A program made the translations under genes and the position numbers. From NCBI RefSeq assembly GCF_005860765.1, contig NZ_VCEI01000028.1, positions 535,357-599,356 on the forward strand: a DNA stretch of 64,000 nt. The letters run 5' to 3'. Below are positions 52,304 through 62,820 of the stretch, piece after piece (positions within the stretch are counted from its first letter, which is position 1; each line of letters opens with the position of its first letter). The notes below the pieces were generated by a model. The model saw only the letters and a list, made by a program, of their open reading frames with translations, searched no databases and was not told where the DNA came from. This DNA comes from Dyadobacter sediminis (GTDB lineage: Bacteria; Bacteroidota; Bacteroidia; Cytophagales; Spirosomataceae).

Positions 52304-53356
52304 ATGACCGGACTACCGAATAAACAGGATATAAGAAAACTGACCATAGAACAGATCAAAACCTGGATGGCTGCGCATGGTGAAAAAGCTTTTCGTGCCA
52401 AACAGATTTATGAATGGATCTGGAAAAAATCTGCCCATTCTTTTGATGAAATGACCAATCTTTCACTGGCAACGCGCCAGCTGATGAACGAACATTTTGT
52501 GATTCATTCTCTTGAAATTGCCAAACAGCAGCAAAGCAACGACGGAACCATCAAATCGGCATTCCGCCTTTTCGACGGCAATCTGGTGGAAGGCGTGCTG
52601 ATTCCCGCCGCCGACCGCATGACAGCCTGCGTAAGCAGCCAGGTGGGCTGCTCGCTGACCTGCAAGTTTTGTGCAACGGGCTATATGGACCGCAAACGCA
52701 ATCTGGATGCAAGCGAGATTTATGATCAGGTTGTAACCATTGCACGTCAGGCGGAGGGCAGTTTCAAAACGCCGCTAACGAATATTGTGTACATGGGAAT
52801 GGGCGAACCTTTGCTGAATTATGCCAACGTCTTGCAGTCCATTGAGCATATTACTTCTCCGGAAGGCCTGAACATGTCGCCCAAACGCATTACGGTTTCA
52901 ACTGCGGGTATTGCAAAAATGATTAAAAAACTGGGCGATGATCAGGTTCGTTTCCGGCTTGCCTTGTCGCTGCATGCAGCCAATGATGAAAAGCGGAACC
53001 AGATCATGCCGATCAATGAATCCAATTCGCTGGATAATCTTGCTGAAGCGTTGAATTACTTTTATGCAAAAACCGGCAACCGCATTACATTTGAATACAT
53101 TGTTTTTAACAACTTTAATGATACTTTGCAGGACGCAAAGGAGCTTTGGGATTTTACCCGCCGTGTTCCGGCAAGAGTTAACATCATTGAATACAACCCG
53201 ATTGCAGAAGCGGATTTTAAAAACACTGAAGCAGACCGGCTCGACAAATTTGCTGCTTATCTGGAAGACAGAGGCGTTTCGGTACATGTGAGAAGGAGCA
53301 GAGGAAAGGATATTGACGCGGCCTGCGGTCAGCTGGCAAACAAGGAAGCGGCATAA
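52304..53356 (+). CDS. rlmN: 23S rRNA/tRNA adenine C2-methyltransferase
   Basis: A 350-residue radical SAM enzyme. The cluster-binding C-x3-C-x2-C is in GCSLTCKFCATGYM, and the fold strands are NIVYMGMGEPLLNYANV, ISVSTAGI-like TVSTAGIAKMI, and RLALSLHAAND. A C-terminal cysteine near DIDAACGQL fits the covalent-intermediate Cys. It methylates A2503 of 23S rRNA and A37 of some tRNAs. The frame is open 36 codons upstream, but a promoter box falls in that part, so the MTGLPNKQDIRKLT start is used. Confidence 0.96.
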   Translation: MTGLPNKQDIRKLTIEQIKTWMAAHGEKAFRAKQIYEWIWKKSAHSFDEMTNLSLATRQLMNEHFVIHSLEIAKQQQSNDGTIKSAFRLFDGNLVEGVLIPAADRMTACVSSQVGCSLTCKFCATGYMDRKRNLDASEIYDQVVTIARQAEGSFKTPLTNIVYMGMGEPLLNYANVLQSIEHITSPEGLNMSPKRITVSTAGIAKMIKKLGDDQVRFRLALSLHAANDEKRNQIMPINESNSLDNLAEALNYFYAKTGNRITFEYIVFNNFNDTLQDAKELWDFTRRVPARVNIIEYNPIAEADFKNTEADRLDKFAAYLEDRGVSVHVRRSRGKDIDAACGQLANKEAA

Positions 53357-53416
53357 TCCGGATTGAAAATTATCCAGATTTAACAATTTGATAATATTGC
53401 ATCGGATCAGAATAAC

Positions 53417-53424
53417 TAGTTTTG
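53417..53424 (+). promoter_or_regulatory. -7 box of the PiT gene
   Basis: TAGTTTTG, an exact TAnnTTTG match, with TTG at 53397-53399 as a slightly close -33 candidate (17-nt spacer). The leader is about 88 nt. Confidence 0.5.
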
Positions 53425-53518
53425 TGCCCAAAATCAGTTTTCGCAAGCGTGTAAAAACCTTAGTTCACATTGCAATCATTAGCTGAAAGTTCTTTTAAAT
53501 AACTTATATTCTGCCTTT

Positions 53519-54940
53519 ATGTTTGGTCTTGAAACCGACATTTTTCTCCTCCTTGCTTTTAGTATTCTGGCGGCTTGTGCATTTGAATTTGTAAATGGTT
53601 TTCACGATACTGCCAATGCAGTGGCTACTGTGATTTACACCAATTCCCTGAAACCCAATATTGCCGTAATATGGTCAGGATTCATGAATTTCCTGGGTGT
53701 TTTTTTCGGGGGAATTGCCGTTGCAATGGGGATTGTAAACCTGCTACCCGTTGAACTGCTTATTGACCAGAATGTATATCACAGCGCCGCAATGGTATTT
53801 GCATTGTTGCTGAGCGCAATCATTTGGAATCTTGGAACATGGTATTTCGGACTTCCGAGTTCCAGTTCGCATACGCTGATCGGTTCCATTCTGGGTGTCG
53901 GGCTGGCATTTACCTTTATGCCGGAAAACTCTTACGGAGCAGGCGTAAACTGGTCAAAGGCAAAAGAACTGTTTATGTCGCTGCTTACTTCACCGATATT
54001 CGGGTTTGCGCTTGCCATCATCATTATGTTCATTATCCGGCGTACACTTTCCAAGCCTTTGCGCGAAATCGTATTCAGCGAGCCCAAAAAAAATCAGCCG
54101 CCGCCGATCTGGATCCGTGCTATTCTGATTACAACCTGTACGCTGGTGAGTTTTTTTCATGGCTCTAACGACGGACAGAAAGGCGTTGGGCTTGTTATGC
54201 TCATTCTGATCAGCATCGTGCCGGCGCATTTTGCCATGGACAGCAGCAAAAATCCGGTGGAAATGAAAAGCGAACTGATCCAGATCGGACAAATTGTAAA
54301 CCGCATTGATCCTTCAAGACTTTCCATTACCGACCGCGGCCATTTGCAGACCATAAAAGATGAAATTGCCGGCCTGACTGCGCAGATCAGCAAACCTTTG
54401 GTCAACAACCAGTTTCCGCTGGAACAGCGTATGAACGCCCGTCGCTCGCTTTTGCTGATCAGCCGGAACATGAAGACGATCCTGGACAACGGACACGCCA
54501 ATCTGGGTGCCAGCGACGAAGCATTTCTGAAAAATCAGTCTGCCGGCGAAAGCGGGATCAGAAGATATACGGATTATGCGCCGGATTGGGTTATTCTGAT
54601 GATTTCACTTTCGCTCGGCCTCGGAACTATGGTCGGCTGGAAAAGAATCGTGGTTACAATCGGTGAAAAAATCGGGAAGCAGCATCTTACATACGCACAG
54701 GGTGCCTCGGCCGAACTTGTTGCGGCAAGCACCATCGGCGTTTCATCTTATATGGGACTTCCGGTAAGTACAACCCACGTGCTTTCTTCCGGAATCGCCG
54801 GTTCCATGGTGGCCAGTAAAGGGGTGAAAAACCTTCAGGGCGGGACGATCCGGAACATTGTGATCGCCTGGATTCTCACACTTCCTGTTACGATGGTTTT
54901 ATCCGGAACCTTGTATGTGTTCTTTCGCTGGATACTCTGA
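53519..54940 (+). CDS. PiT-family inorganic phosphate transporter
   Basis: A 473-residue transporter with the two inverted PiT repeats. The first hallmark is FEFVNGFHDTANAVATVIYT (about 22-41) and the second SFFHGSNDGQKGVGLVML (about 206-223). SSSHTLIGSILGVG and, near the end, STIGVSSYMGLPVSTTHVLSSGIAGSM are the substrate helices. A long cytoplasmic insertion (about 240-350, helical, charged) lies between the halves. It imports phosphate with H+ or Na+. It stands alone, with no PhoU-like protein beside it. Confidence 0.94.
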   Translation: MFGLETDIFLLLAFSILAACAFEFVNGFHDTANAVATVIYTNSLKPNIAVIWSGFMNFLGVFFGGIAVAMGIVNLLPVELLIDQNVYHSAAMVFALLLSAIIWNLGTWYFGLPSSSSHTLIGSILGVGLAFTFMPENSYGAGVNWSKAKELFMSLLTSPIFGFALAIIIMFIIRRTLSKPLREIVFSEPKKNQPPPIWIRAILITTCTLVSFFHGSNDGQKGVGLVMLILISIVPAHFAMDSSKNPVEMKSELIQIGQIVNRIDPSRLSITDRGHLQTIKDEIAGLTAQISKPLVNNQFPLEQRMNARRSLLLISRNMKTILDNGHANLGASDEAFLKNQSAGESGIRRYTDYAPDWVILMISLSLGLGTMVGWKRIVVTIGEKIGKQHLTYAQGASAELVAASTIGVSSYMGLPVSTTHVLSSGIAGSMVASKGVKNLQGGTIRNIVIAWILTLPVTMVLSGTLYVFFRWIL

Positions 54941-54981
54941 GAAATCCGAATTAATATATTTTTAAAACAGGCTAAAAGCCA

Positions 54982-55020
54982 GAAAGTGCGGTACCCGATG
55001 GAAAGGTGCCGCACTTTCTT
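54982..55020 (+). terminator. Terminator after the PiT gene
   Basis: GAAAGTGCGGTACC (54982-54995) / GGTGCCGCACTTTC (55005-55018): 14-bp stem with one T-G wobble and a 9-nt loop. Confidence 0.82.
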
Positions 55021-55094
55021 TGCTTTTCATTGGTTTAATATTGTAAATTGAGCGTGGATTTTTAAGAATAACTAAAAGCCAATAATTCATTATA

Positions 55095-56090
55095 ATGACA
55101 ACCATTGAAGAGCAGGTAAACCGTTACGGCTACGTGACCGAAGCAGTTGCAGAGGATATTGATTTGATTGCCGAAATAAACCGTTTGAAGAAAGAGAAAA
55201 ATGCGGTTATTCTGGCGCATTATTATGTGGATGCAGAAATACAGGATATAGCCGATTACATTGGCGACAGTCTGGGTCTTTCGCAGCAGGCCGCAGCTAC
55301 AGAAGCGGACATGATCGTTTTTTGCGGCGTTCATTTTATGGGCGAAACGGCAAAGGTTCTAAGCCCGAATAAAAAAGTAGTCATTCCGGATCTGAATGCA
55401 GGCTGTTCACTGGCCGATTCGGCTCCGGCGGACAAGTTTGCAGCTTTCAAGGCGCAGTATCCGGATCATATTGTAATCAGTTATATCAATTGTTCTGCTG
55501 AAATCAAAGCGTTGACAGACATTGTCTGTACTTCTTCCAATGCATTGCAGATTGTAGACAGTCTTCCGAAAGATCAGAAAATTATTTTTGCCCCGGATGC
55601 AAACCTGGGCCGGTACGTTGCGCATAAAACAGGCCGTGATATGGTGTTGTGGGACGGCGCCTGTATTGTACACATTGATATTTCAAGAGAAAAACTCCAG
55701 AAGCTCAGAGAAGAAAACCCGGATGCACTGCTCATCGCACATCCCGAATGCAAGGAAGATATTCTGTTACAGTCCGACTTTGTAAGCTCCACAACCGGGC
55801 TTCTGAAATTTGTCAAAGAATCGAAGCATGATAAATTCATTGTGGCAACAGAAGCCGGCATCCTGCACAAAATGAAGCAATCCGTTCCGGATAAAAAGCT
55901 GATTCCTGCGCCCGGATCTGACAATAATACCTGCGCCTGCTCCGAATGCCCTTACATGAAAATGAATACGCTTGAAAAAGTATATAATGCGCTTTATTAC
56001 GAGCAGCCCGAAATTTTTGTTCCGGAAAATATCAGGCTTAAAGCTTATGAATCTGTTGCACGCATGCTGGAACTGAGCAAAGGCATCTAG
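55095..56090 (+). CDS. nadA: Quinolinate synthase
   Basis: A 331-residue [4Fe-4S] enzyme condensing iminoaspartate with dihydroxyacetone phosphate. Its three pseudo-symmetric domains show [46 protein letters not shown] (first cluster Cys), [15 protein letters not shown] [13 protein letters not shown] (second), and [22 protein letters not shown] (third). The next gene, nadB, follows by 31 nt and makes its substrate, so this is the NAD de novo operon. Confidence 0.96.
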   Translation: MTTIEEQVNRYGYVTEAVAEDIDLIAEINRLKKEKNAVILAHYYVDAEIQDIADYIGDSLGLSQQAAATEADMIVFCGVHFMGETAKVLSPNKKVVIPDLNAGCSLADSAPADKFAAFKAQYPDHIVISYINCSAEIKALTDIVCTSSNALQIVDSLPKDQKIIFAPDANLGRYVAHKTGRDMVLWDGACIVHIDISREKLQKLREENPDALLIAHPECKEDILLQSDFVSSTTGLLKFVKESKHDKFIVATEAGILHKMKQSVPDKKLIPAPGSDNNTCACSECPYMKMNTLEKVYNALYYEQPEIFVPENIRLKAYESVARMLELSKGI

Positions 56091-56121
56091 ATTTGTAAAC
56101 AACCCCTAATTGATTTGATTT

Positions 56122-57696
56122 ATGCCCCAATTTGATTTTCTGATTATCGGTTCGGGAATTGCCGGACTAAGTTATGCTGCCAAACTTGCGCGCTATTTTG
56201 ACGGTCTGAAGCAGGAAGTTTCCATTGCTGTCATCACAAAAGTGCAGGCGGACGAAACCAATACCAAATATGCACAAGGCGGAATCGCTGTGGTTTGGGC
56301 GGAATCGGATTCCTTTGAAAAGCATATTCAGGACACAATGGATGCGGGGGATGAAGTGAATAAAAGAAATATTGTAGAGATCGTGGTCCGTGAAGCGCCG
56401 AAAAGAATTCAGGAGCTGATCGATTACGGAACGCGGTTCGATAAGGAAAGTGGAGGTGAATACGATCTGGCCAAAGAAGGCGGGCATTCCGATCACCGCA
56501 TTCTGCACTTTAAAGATATAACCGGCGCTGAGATCGAGCGGGCGCTGCTTGAGGAAGTAAGCCGGCATAAAAGCATTCAGATTTTTACGCATTATTATGC
56601 TGTTGAATTAATAACACAGCATCATCTGGGCGAAACCGTATACCGCTACCGTGAAGATATTCAGTGCTTTGGCGCATACGTTCTGAACCGGGAAACGGGT
56701 CAGGTGGAGAAATTTCTGGCAAAAACAACTTTGCTGGCAACCGGCGGCATCGGGAATATTTACCAAAGTACAACCAATCCGACGATTGCAACCGGCGACG
56801 GCATTGCCATGGCATATCGTGCAAAAGGGATTTGCGATAACATGGAATTCATTCAGTTTCATCCGACCAGTTTTTACCAGCCGGGACAAAAACCTTCCTT
56901 TCTGATTTCAGAGGCGGTGCGTGGTTTTGGCGGTGTCCTGAAAAGAGCGGACGGAAGTACTTTCATGGAGAATTATGACAGTCGCCTTTCACTTGCGCCC
57001 AGAGATATTGTAGCCCGCGCCATCGACTCGGAAATGAAGAAAAACGGCGTTGATCATGTTTATCTGGACGTTCGCCATTGCGATTACGACAAGTTTCTTG
57101 AACATTTTCCAAACATTACAGAATATTGTTTACACGCTGGAATTGATGTCAGAAGAGATATGATTCCGGTTGTGCCTGCGCAGCATTACATGTGCGGCGG
57201 GGTTAAAGTGAATGAATGGGGCAAAACAAACATTAACTTTCTGTATGCAGTCGGGGAGTGCTCCTGTACGGGATTGCACGGCTCAAACCGGCTTGCTTCC
57301 AATTCTTTGCTGGAAGCCGTTGTTTTCGGACACAGAGCTTACGAAGACACTGTCCTGAGTTATAAAAATGCCAGTATTCCGGAAAATATTCCGGAATGGG
57401 ACGATTCCGGCACAACGCATCCTGAAGAACAGGTTCTGGTAACGGAAATGACGCGTGAACTGAACAGCATTATGTCTAATTACGTGGGCATTGTGCGTAC
57501 AGACCGTCGTATGAAACGCGCTTACAGTCGTCTGGAACTGTTGCATCAGGAACATGAGCAACTGTATAGAGAATCCAAGGTTTCAGTTGCAATCTGTGAG
57601 CTCCGCAATATGATCTCGGTTTCTTACCTGATTATCAAAATGGCCATGGCACGAAGAGAGAATATCGGTTTGCATTACAATCTGGACAATGCCTGA
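56122..57696 (+). CDS. nadB: L-aspartate oxidase
   Basis: A 524-residue flavoprotein that oxidises aspartate to iminoaspartate. It has an FAD dinucleotide motif GSGIAGLSYAAKLA at the N-terminus, KYAQGGIAVVW, GGHSDHRILHFKD, TLLATGGIGNIYQSTTNPTIATGDGIAMAYRAKG, and MEFIQFHPTSFY. The catalytic/active-site segment is VVPAQHYMCGGVKVNEWGKT, and GECSCTGLHGSNRLASNSLLEAVVFGHRA binds FAD. The C-terminal helical domain is present. Its 3' end overlaps the convergent haloperoxidase gene by 22 nt. Confidence 0.96.
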   Translation: MPQFDFLIIGSGIAGLSYAAKLARYFDGLKQEVSIAVITKVQADETNTKYAQGGIAVVWAESDSFEKHIQDTMDAGDEVNKRNIVEIVVREAPKRIQELIDYGTRFDKESGGEYDLAKEGGHSDHRILHFKDITGAEIERALLEEVSRHKSIQIFTHYYAVELITQHHLGETVYRYREDIQCFGAYVLNRETGQVEKFLAKTTLLATGGIGNIYQSTTNPTIATGDGIAMAYRAKGICDNMEFIQFHPTSFYQPGQKPSFLISEAVRGFGGVLKRADGSTFMENYDSRLSLAPRDIVARAIDSEMKKNGVDHVYLDVRHCDYDKFLEHFPNITEYCLHAGIDVRRDMIPVVPAQHYMCGGVKVNEWGKTNINFLYAVGECSCTGLHGSNRLASNSLLEAVVFGHRAYEDTVLSYKNASIPENIPEWDDSGTTHPEEQVLVTEMTRELNSIMSNYVGIVRTDRRMKRAYSRLELLHQEHEQLYRESKVSVAICELRNMISVSYLIIKMAMARRENIGLHYNLDNA

Positions 57697-59042
57697 TTTT
57701 TTGCAAGTACGTTACGGCTTTTACGCGTAATGGCTCTTTGTAGTACATTCTGGCCTATTTTCTGACCAAGATGCGTTCCTTCTTCAACGCCGTCGCGGTA
57801 ATGGATTCCGCCATAAACACGGCTTATGGAAGCATCCCAGTAAGCATCTTCAAAGGATTTGAAAGACTTGACGCCGTGCCCGTATTTCTTTTCGGTTGTG
57901 TCGGTAAAAGCAACGTTATCCCCGATCAGCTGCGTAAGCACAGTACCGCAGGCTGCTGAAATGGAACTGTGCCCGCTTACATATTCCGGAAAAGCCGGTG
58001 TTTCCAGAAATGGTCTCCAGTTCGGGTCCCAGTTGTTATTGATAACCGTTTCCGGCCGGATCCTCACCGTTCTGTATTTTTCGTCCCAGCAGGCTACAAA
58101 AGCGTCAAAAATGGCCAGTGCGCTCAATGTATACGCTTCTGTTGCTTGTATAAGATTTAGTTTTTTATCAATTGAAACCGTTTTTACAATGGCAAGCCAG
58201 TGACCGGCCGGCGTCATCTTTTTATTTGCAAACATGGCATGGCCCACGACATTGGTTACAAATGCATTGTCATCCCAGAAATAGGCCGTTGCTTTTTGTT
58301 CCTCAGTCAGTGTTTTCCCCATATTATAAACTTCCATGGCAAGCCCCATGAATTTACTGTTTTTATTCAGATCGTATTCGGCGGGTGGCGGGCACAAAAA
58401 CTGCGTTACGGAATCCAGTGCAAATGTCCGGACGGTATTCCACATCGGTTCGCAGGCATCGGCGTATGTGGGCGGCGTCGGTACCCAGGTTCCGGGCTTG
58501 TTGGTTACCGTATAGCGATAACCGCGTATTTCCTTGTAATGGTCTTTGGCTGCGTGCGCCAGTACATGTTTTGCCACCGTATCGCCGTAGGCCATTGAAC
58601 GTTCATATACGTCGTCCGGAATTCCCATTTTCCGGTACTTTTCAAACAGGTCTTTTTCGTAGTTATCCCACATATCGCCGGAGAAAGTCAGCGTTCTTCC
58701 AACCTGTGTAAAAGCCTTTATGCTGGCAAGCGGAAAGCAGTAAGCAGTTCCGGAATCAGGCTTGGGCGGCGCGTTGAATTTTACAAGTTGGTTTCCAAGT
58801 GATTGGTATTCAGGGTAGCCGGGAGCCAACGCTTCGTATGCAGCCAGAAAAGAATAACTGTAAATCCGGCTTGCGACCGGGGGTTTGAAAATGTCATGGA
58901 TAATTACATCGGTAAGATGCGTGGTTGTTTCGTGAAATAATCCCGGATCAGCGGCTTTTGCATTGTACTCTTCGGGAGTAACATTTTTTTTGCAAGCGTA
59001 CAGTGAACCGATGAAGATCAGAAAGAGTAAGCGAAATTTCAT
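57675..59042 (-). CDS. Vanadium-dependent haloperoxidase/PAP2-type lipoprotein
   Basis: A 455-residue protein from the ATG at 59042 (a TTG extension to 59054 is rejected) with a lipoprotein signal (GSLYACKK, lipid at Cys). The vanadate/phosphate site of the PAP2 superfamily is spread over KYRTVRIRPET (Lys and Arg), PEYVSGHSSISAA (Ser-Gly-His) and SRVYGGIHYRDGVEEG (Arg and the apical His). This spacing is that of bacterial vanadium haloperoxidase-like proteins rather than of small PAP2 phosphatases. Halide use is not shown by sequence; a phosphatase role is possible. It overlaps the nadB 3' end by 22 nt. Confidence 0.88.
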   Translation of the reverse strand: MKFRLLFLIFIGSLYACKKNVTPEEYNAKAADPGLFHETTTHLTDVIIHDIFKPPVASRIYSYSFLAAYEALAPGYPEYQSLGNQLVKFNAPPKPDSGTAYCFPLASIKAFTQVGRTLTFSGDMWDNYEKDLFEKYRKMGIPDDVYERSMAYGDTVAKHVLAHAAKDHYKEIRGYRYTVTNKPGTWVPTPPTYADACEPMWNTVRTFALDSVTQFLCPPPAEYDLNKNSKFMGLAMEVYNMGKTLTEEQKATAYFWDDNAFVTNVVGHAMFANKKMTPAGHWLAIVKTVSIDKKLNLIQATEAYTLSALAIFDAFVACWDEKYRTVRIRPETVINNNWDPNWRPFLETPAFPEYVSGHSSISAACGTVLTQLIGDNVAFTDTTEKKYGHGVKSFKSFEDAYWDASISRVYGGIHYRDGVEEGTHLGQKIGQNVLQRAITRKSRNVLAKNQALSRL

Positions 59043-59597
59043 TCGTGTATGCAAAGGTGTTGGAAGTAATCAAAAAACATCGCGAATATAAGCAACAATT
59101 TTCAACTGGCTTCATTGATTTTTCAACAAGACATTTGTTTCAATCTGATTTCGTCTGTTATATACCAATTTGTTCAATAAGTAAACTAACGGCTACAAAA
59201 ATCAGAATTGTCCTTTTATTTATAAAATTATTGTTATTTTTTTAGAATGCATATTCTAAAAACGGGAATGCTTTTATTTGTTAAAATTTTAATATCTTTT
59301 TGCATAATTAATCAGGTAAATTTCAGAATCTGGTACTTATCCATCAGGAATCTGTAATCAGCCAATAGGAATAAGATGGTCCGGCTTCCTTGGCCTGGTT
59401 CGATTTATAAATGCCTGAAATATTTTTTTATAACCCATTAATTTCAACTTATGTAAAAATTCTCCTTTCCAAAAACTTCATTTTTACTATTCCGGACAGG
59501 CGTTCACCTGAATCCGATGAGCGTTTATGTGCACTCCGGTGTGCCGAATCACGCAATCCAGATTTACAATTTTTTATCTCAACCTAACAATCTATTT
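59043..59597. other. AT-rich intergenic control region before susC
   Basis: About 555 bp without a credible gene. The strongest structure is the dyad at 59239-59262. No exact TAnnTTTG box with good spacing was found; TATCTTTT at 59293-59300 is the closest. An in-frame ATG at 59517 upstream of susC lies in this stretch and is not preferred. Confidence 0.6.
59239..59262. promoter_or_regulatory. Dyad TTTTTAGAAT-GCAT-ATTCTAAAAA upstream of susC
   Basis: 10-bp perfect arms around GCAT. It could be an operator or, given its T-run and A-run ends, a bidirectional terminator-like hairpin. It lies about 335 bp upstream of the susC start. Confidence 0.5.
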
Positions 59598-62500
59598 ATG
59601 AGATTTTCTACTGAACGGATATTTCGCAATCTGATGCGGAGTATTTTTTCTCTTTCCATGGTGATGGCTTCACTGGCGGGTGTATATGCCCAGAACGTCA
59701 TCAAAGGGAAGGTCCAAGATGATACGGGCGTGGCACTGCCTGGTGTAAGTGTGGTCGTAAAAGGAACTACGGCTGGTACCGTTACGGATAATGACGGGCT
59801 TTATTCCATTGCTGCTGAAAAGAACGGAACACTGGTTTTTTCTTTTATCGGTTATTTAACAAAGGAAATGAGCGTTGGAAATCAGTCCAGTATGGATGTT
59901 ACGCTGATTTCTGATACCAAAGCTTTGACAGAAGTAGTGGTTGTGGGTTATGGAACGGCAAAGAAAGCTACCCTTACCGGCTCGGTTACAGCTGTAAAAG
60001 GAGCGGAACTTCAGAAAGCGCCGGCTGCCAACCTTTCCAATACATTGGGTGGCCGTCTTCCGGGCGTTTCTGCCGTACAGTCCAGCGGTGAGCCGGGCTA
60101 TGACGGATCAGCGATCCGTATCCGGGGTACGAACTCGCTGGGTAACAGCAATGCACTGATCGTTGTGGACGGTGTTCCCAACCGTAGCGGTGGATTGGAC
60201 CGTATCAATCCTGCTGACATTGAAAGTATTTCCGTTCTGAAAGATGCCGCGGCTGCTATTTACGGTTCGCGTGCAGGAAACGGGGTAATCCTGATCACAA
60301 CCAAGCGCGGAAAATCGGGCAAGCCGCAATTATCCTATGATTTCAATGTTGGATTGGCGAGGCCGACACGTACGCCTGAAATGTCCAATGCATCGGAATA
60401 TGCAACAATTCGTAATGAGTTGCAGATTTATGACAACCTTCCGGTTGGACAGTGGGGAAATGCTTTGCAAGGATTCAATACGACCGGATCTTACACGAGA
60501 ACAGATAATCAAAATGTGCTGACAGCAACATTCAGCCCGGAAGACATGCAGAAATTCCGTGACGGTTCTGATCCTTTGCTGCATCCGAATACAGACTGGT
60601 ATAAATCAGTAATCCGCAACTGGGCGCCTCAGCAACGTCATAATGTACAATTGACAGGAGGAAGCGAAAACATCAAATACCTTGCTTCATTGGGTTATAT
60701 CAATCAGGACGGATATTATGTGAATTCGGCAACAGGTTACAAGCAATATGACATGCGTGTCAATCTGGATACCAAAATCAACAAATATGTAAGCGCAAAT
60801 CTTGGTGTTGCGCTGCGTGAAGAGTTCAGGCATTTTCCGAACGGCGGTGGTGCCGGTGATATTTTCCGTATGCTGATGCGCGGAAAGCCGACTGAAATCG
60901 CTATCTGGCCGGATGGACGTCCGGGTCCGGACATTGAAAACGGCCAGAACCCTGCTGTGATTACTACCAATACAACCGGTTACAACAATGACAAGAGAGA
61001 TTTTGTCCAGACCAACGGAACAATTGATATTCTTATTCCGGGCGTAAACGGATTGAAAGTAACGGCAATGGCTGCGCTTGATAAGAAACTGTCACGCCAG
61101 AAATCGTTTCAGAAACCGTGGACATTGTATTACTGGGATAAAAAGTCCTTTGAAGCAGACGGCACCAGTCCGCTGCTGACCGGTTCGGTTCGTTCTACGT
61201 TCAGCGATCCGCGTTTACAGGAAAACTCTGCCCAGGAACTTTCCATTCAGCTTACGGGTCAGGTTTCCTATGAGAAATCAATCGGGTCGCATAACTTCAA
61301 TGTAATGGCCGGTATCCAGCGCGAGAAAGTGGATGCTGACGGTTTCTTTGCATACCGCCGCTATTTCCTTTCACCAATTGTTGATCAGCTATTTGCGGGT
61401 GGAACGCCTGAGCAGAACATTGGAAATTACGATTTGTACAAACGTGCCCGTTTGAGCTATTTCGGCCGTGCGGGTTACAACTTCAAAGAAAAATACCTGG
61501 CTGAATTTCTCTGGCGTGTAGACGGTTCCTATGTATTTCCGAAAGACGGCCGTTTCGGTTTCTTCCCGGGTATTTCTGCCGGATGGAGAATTTCGGAAGA
61601 GGAATTCTGGAAAAACAATGTCCGTTTCGTGAACAACGTGAAACTGCGCGGATCGTGGGGACAGATGGGAGCAGAGCCCTATTTCCTCGGAACCGAAACA
61701 CTTGCTGAATACCAGTATCTGTCCACAATGGGATTTGGTCAGTACGTGATCAACGATCAGGTTGCCAAAACGCTTCTTGAATCACGTGTAGCAAACAACA
61801 GCTTTACTTGGGAAGTAGCAAACAACAGCAACTTCGGTATCGAGGGAACATTGTTCCGCGATAAAGTAGCCTTTGAATTCGACTATTTTGTGAATAACCG
61901 TTCCAATATCCTGATCCCGAAAGTAGGTTCTACGCCTTCATCTGCGGGTATCGACGGCAAGCTTCCTCCTCAAAACCTTGGAAAACTGCAGAACAAAGGA
62001 TGGGAATTCAAAGTTAGCTACGACGGAAGCATCAACGATTTTACGTACTCTGTCAGTGTGAACGGAGGATATGCCAAAAACCAGATCAAATACTGGGATG
62101 AAACACCGGGTGCACCATCGTATCAAAGATCAACAGGCATGCCTTACGGATCGTTTCTGGTTTATCAGTTTGACGGCGTTTTCAAGGATCAGGCTGAAAT
62201 TGATGCCAATACAATCGATTACAAGCCTATTACCGGAACATTGCGCCCGGGTGACATGAAGTTCAGGGATGTTAATAATGACAACAAGATCAATGCAGAT
62301 GACCGTATCCGCAGTGAAAAAGTACAGCGTCCATGGTTTACAGGCGGTGCTTCCATTAACTTGGGTTACAAAGCATTTGACTTGTCTGTGTTATTCCAGG
62401 GAGCTACGGGCGGTCTTCAGCTGGTGGGTCTGACAGAATCCGGTGACATTGGTAACTATCTGAAATACGACTACGATCACCGCTGGACCATTGACAATCC

Positions 62501-62810
62501 TTCCAGTGAATATCCGCGCCTTACGAACCGGAACAATGCTTATTATACCAATACCGGAACGGCAGGTTTCAATAATTACTTCCTGAAAAGCAACAATTAT
62601 CTGCGTCTTAAAAACATTGAGCTGGGCTATAACCTGCCTTCGGAAATAGGCTCCAAACTAGGATTAAGCAGATTGCGGGTTTATGTAAACGGACTGAACC
62701 TTTTCACAATTGACAAGATCAAGATCTGGGATCCGGAAGCAACTACAACAAGCGGCCAATACTATCCTCAGTCAAAAATCGTTAACGCTGGTGTTCGTGT
62801 ATCATTCTAA
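59598..62810 (+). CDS. SusC/RagA TonB-linked outer-membrane transporter, no STN domain
   Basis: A 1070-residue protein from the ATG at 59598, giving a clean signal peptide (MRFSTERIFRNLMRSIFSLS ... VYAQ). The mature part starts directly with the carboxypeptidase-regulatory-like domain (IKGKVQDDTGVALPGVSVVVKG), then the TonB box-like ALTEVVVVGYG and the plug (SNTLGGRLPGVSAVQSSGEPGYDGSAIRIRG, SISVLKDAAAAIYGSRAGNGVILITTK), then the barrel ending KIVNAGVRVSF. Without an STN domain it cannot feed a FecR directly, and no sigma/FecR is adjacent. It pairs with the SusD gene starting 10 nt downstream. Confidence 0.94.
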   Translation: MRFSTERIFRNLMRSIFSLSMVMASLAGVYAQNVIKGKVQDDTGVALPGVSVVVKGTTAGTVTDNDGLYSIAAEKNGTLVFSFIGYLTKEMSVGNQSSMDVTLISDTKALTEVVVVGYGTAKKATLTGSVTAVKGAELQKAPAANLSNTLGGRLPGVSAVQSSGEPGYDGSAIRIRGTNSLGNSNALIVVDGVPNRSGGLDRINPADIESISVLKDAAAAIYGSRAGNGVILITTKRGKSGKPQLSYDFNVGLARPTRTPEMSNASEYATIRNELQIYDNLPVGQWGNALQGFNTTGSYTRTDNQNVLTATFSPEDMQKFRDGSDPLLHPNTDWYKSVIRNWAPQQRHNVQLTGGSENIKYLASLGYINQDGYYVNSATGYKQYDMRVNLDTKINKYVSANLGVALREEFRHFPNGGGAGDIFRMLMRGKPTEIAIWPDGRPGPDIENGQNPAVITTNTTGYNNDKRDFVQTNGTIDILIPGVNGLKVTAMAALDKKLSRQKSFQKPWTLYYWDKKSFEADGTSPLLTGSVRSTFSDPRLQENSAQELSIQLTGQVSYEKSIGSHNFNVMAGIQREKVDADGFFAYRRYFLSPIVDQLFAGGTPEQNIGNYDLYKRARLSYFGRAGYNFKEKYLAEFLWRVDGSYVFPKDGRFGFFPGISAGWRISEEEFWKNNVRFVNNVKLRGSWGQMGAEPYFLGTETLAEYQYLSTMGFGQYVINDQVAKTLLESRVANNSFTWEVANNSNFGIEGTLFRDKVAFEFDYFVNNRSNILIPKVGSTPSSAGIDGKLPPQNLGKLQNKGWEFKVSYDGSINDFTYSVSVNGGYAKNQIKYWDETPGAPSYQRSTGMPYGSFLVYQFDGVFKDQAEIDANTIDYKPITGTLRPGDMKFRDVNNDNKINADDRIRSEKVQRPWFTGGASINLGYKAFDLSVLFQGATGGLQLVGLTESGDIGNYLKYDYDHRWTIDNPSSEYPRLTNRNNAYYTNTGTAGFNNYFLKSNNYLRLKNIELGYNLPSEIGSKLGLSRLRVYVNGLNLFTIDKIKIWDPEATTTSGQYYPQSKIVNAGVRVSF

Positions 62811-62820
62811 GATAAAAATC

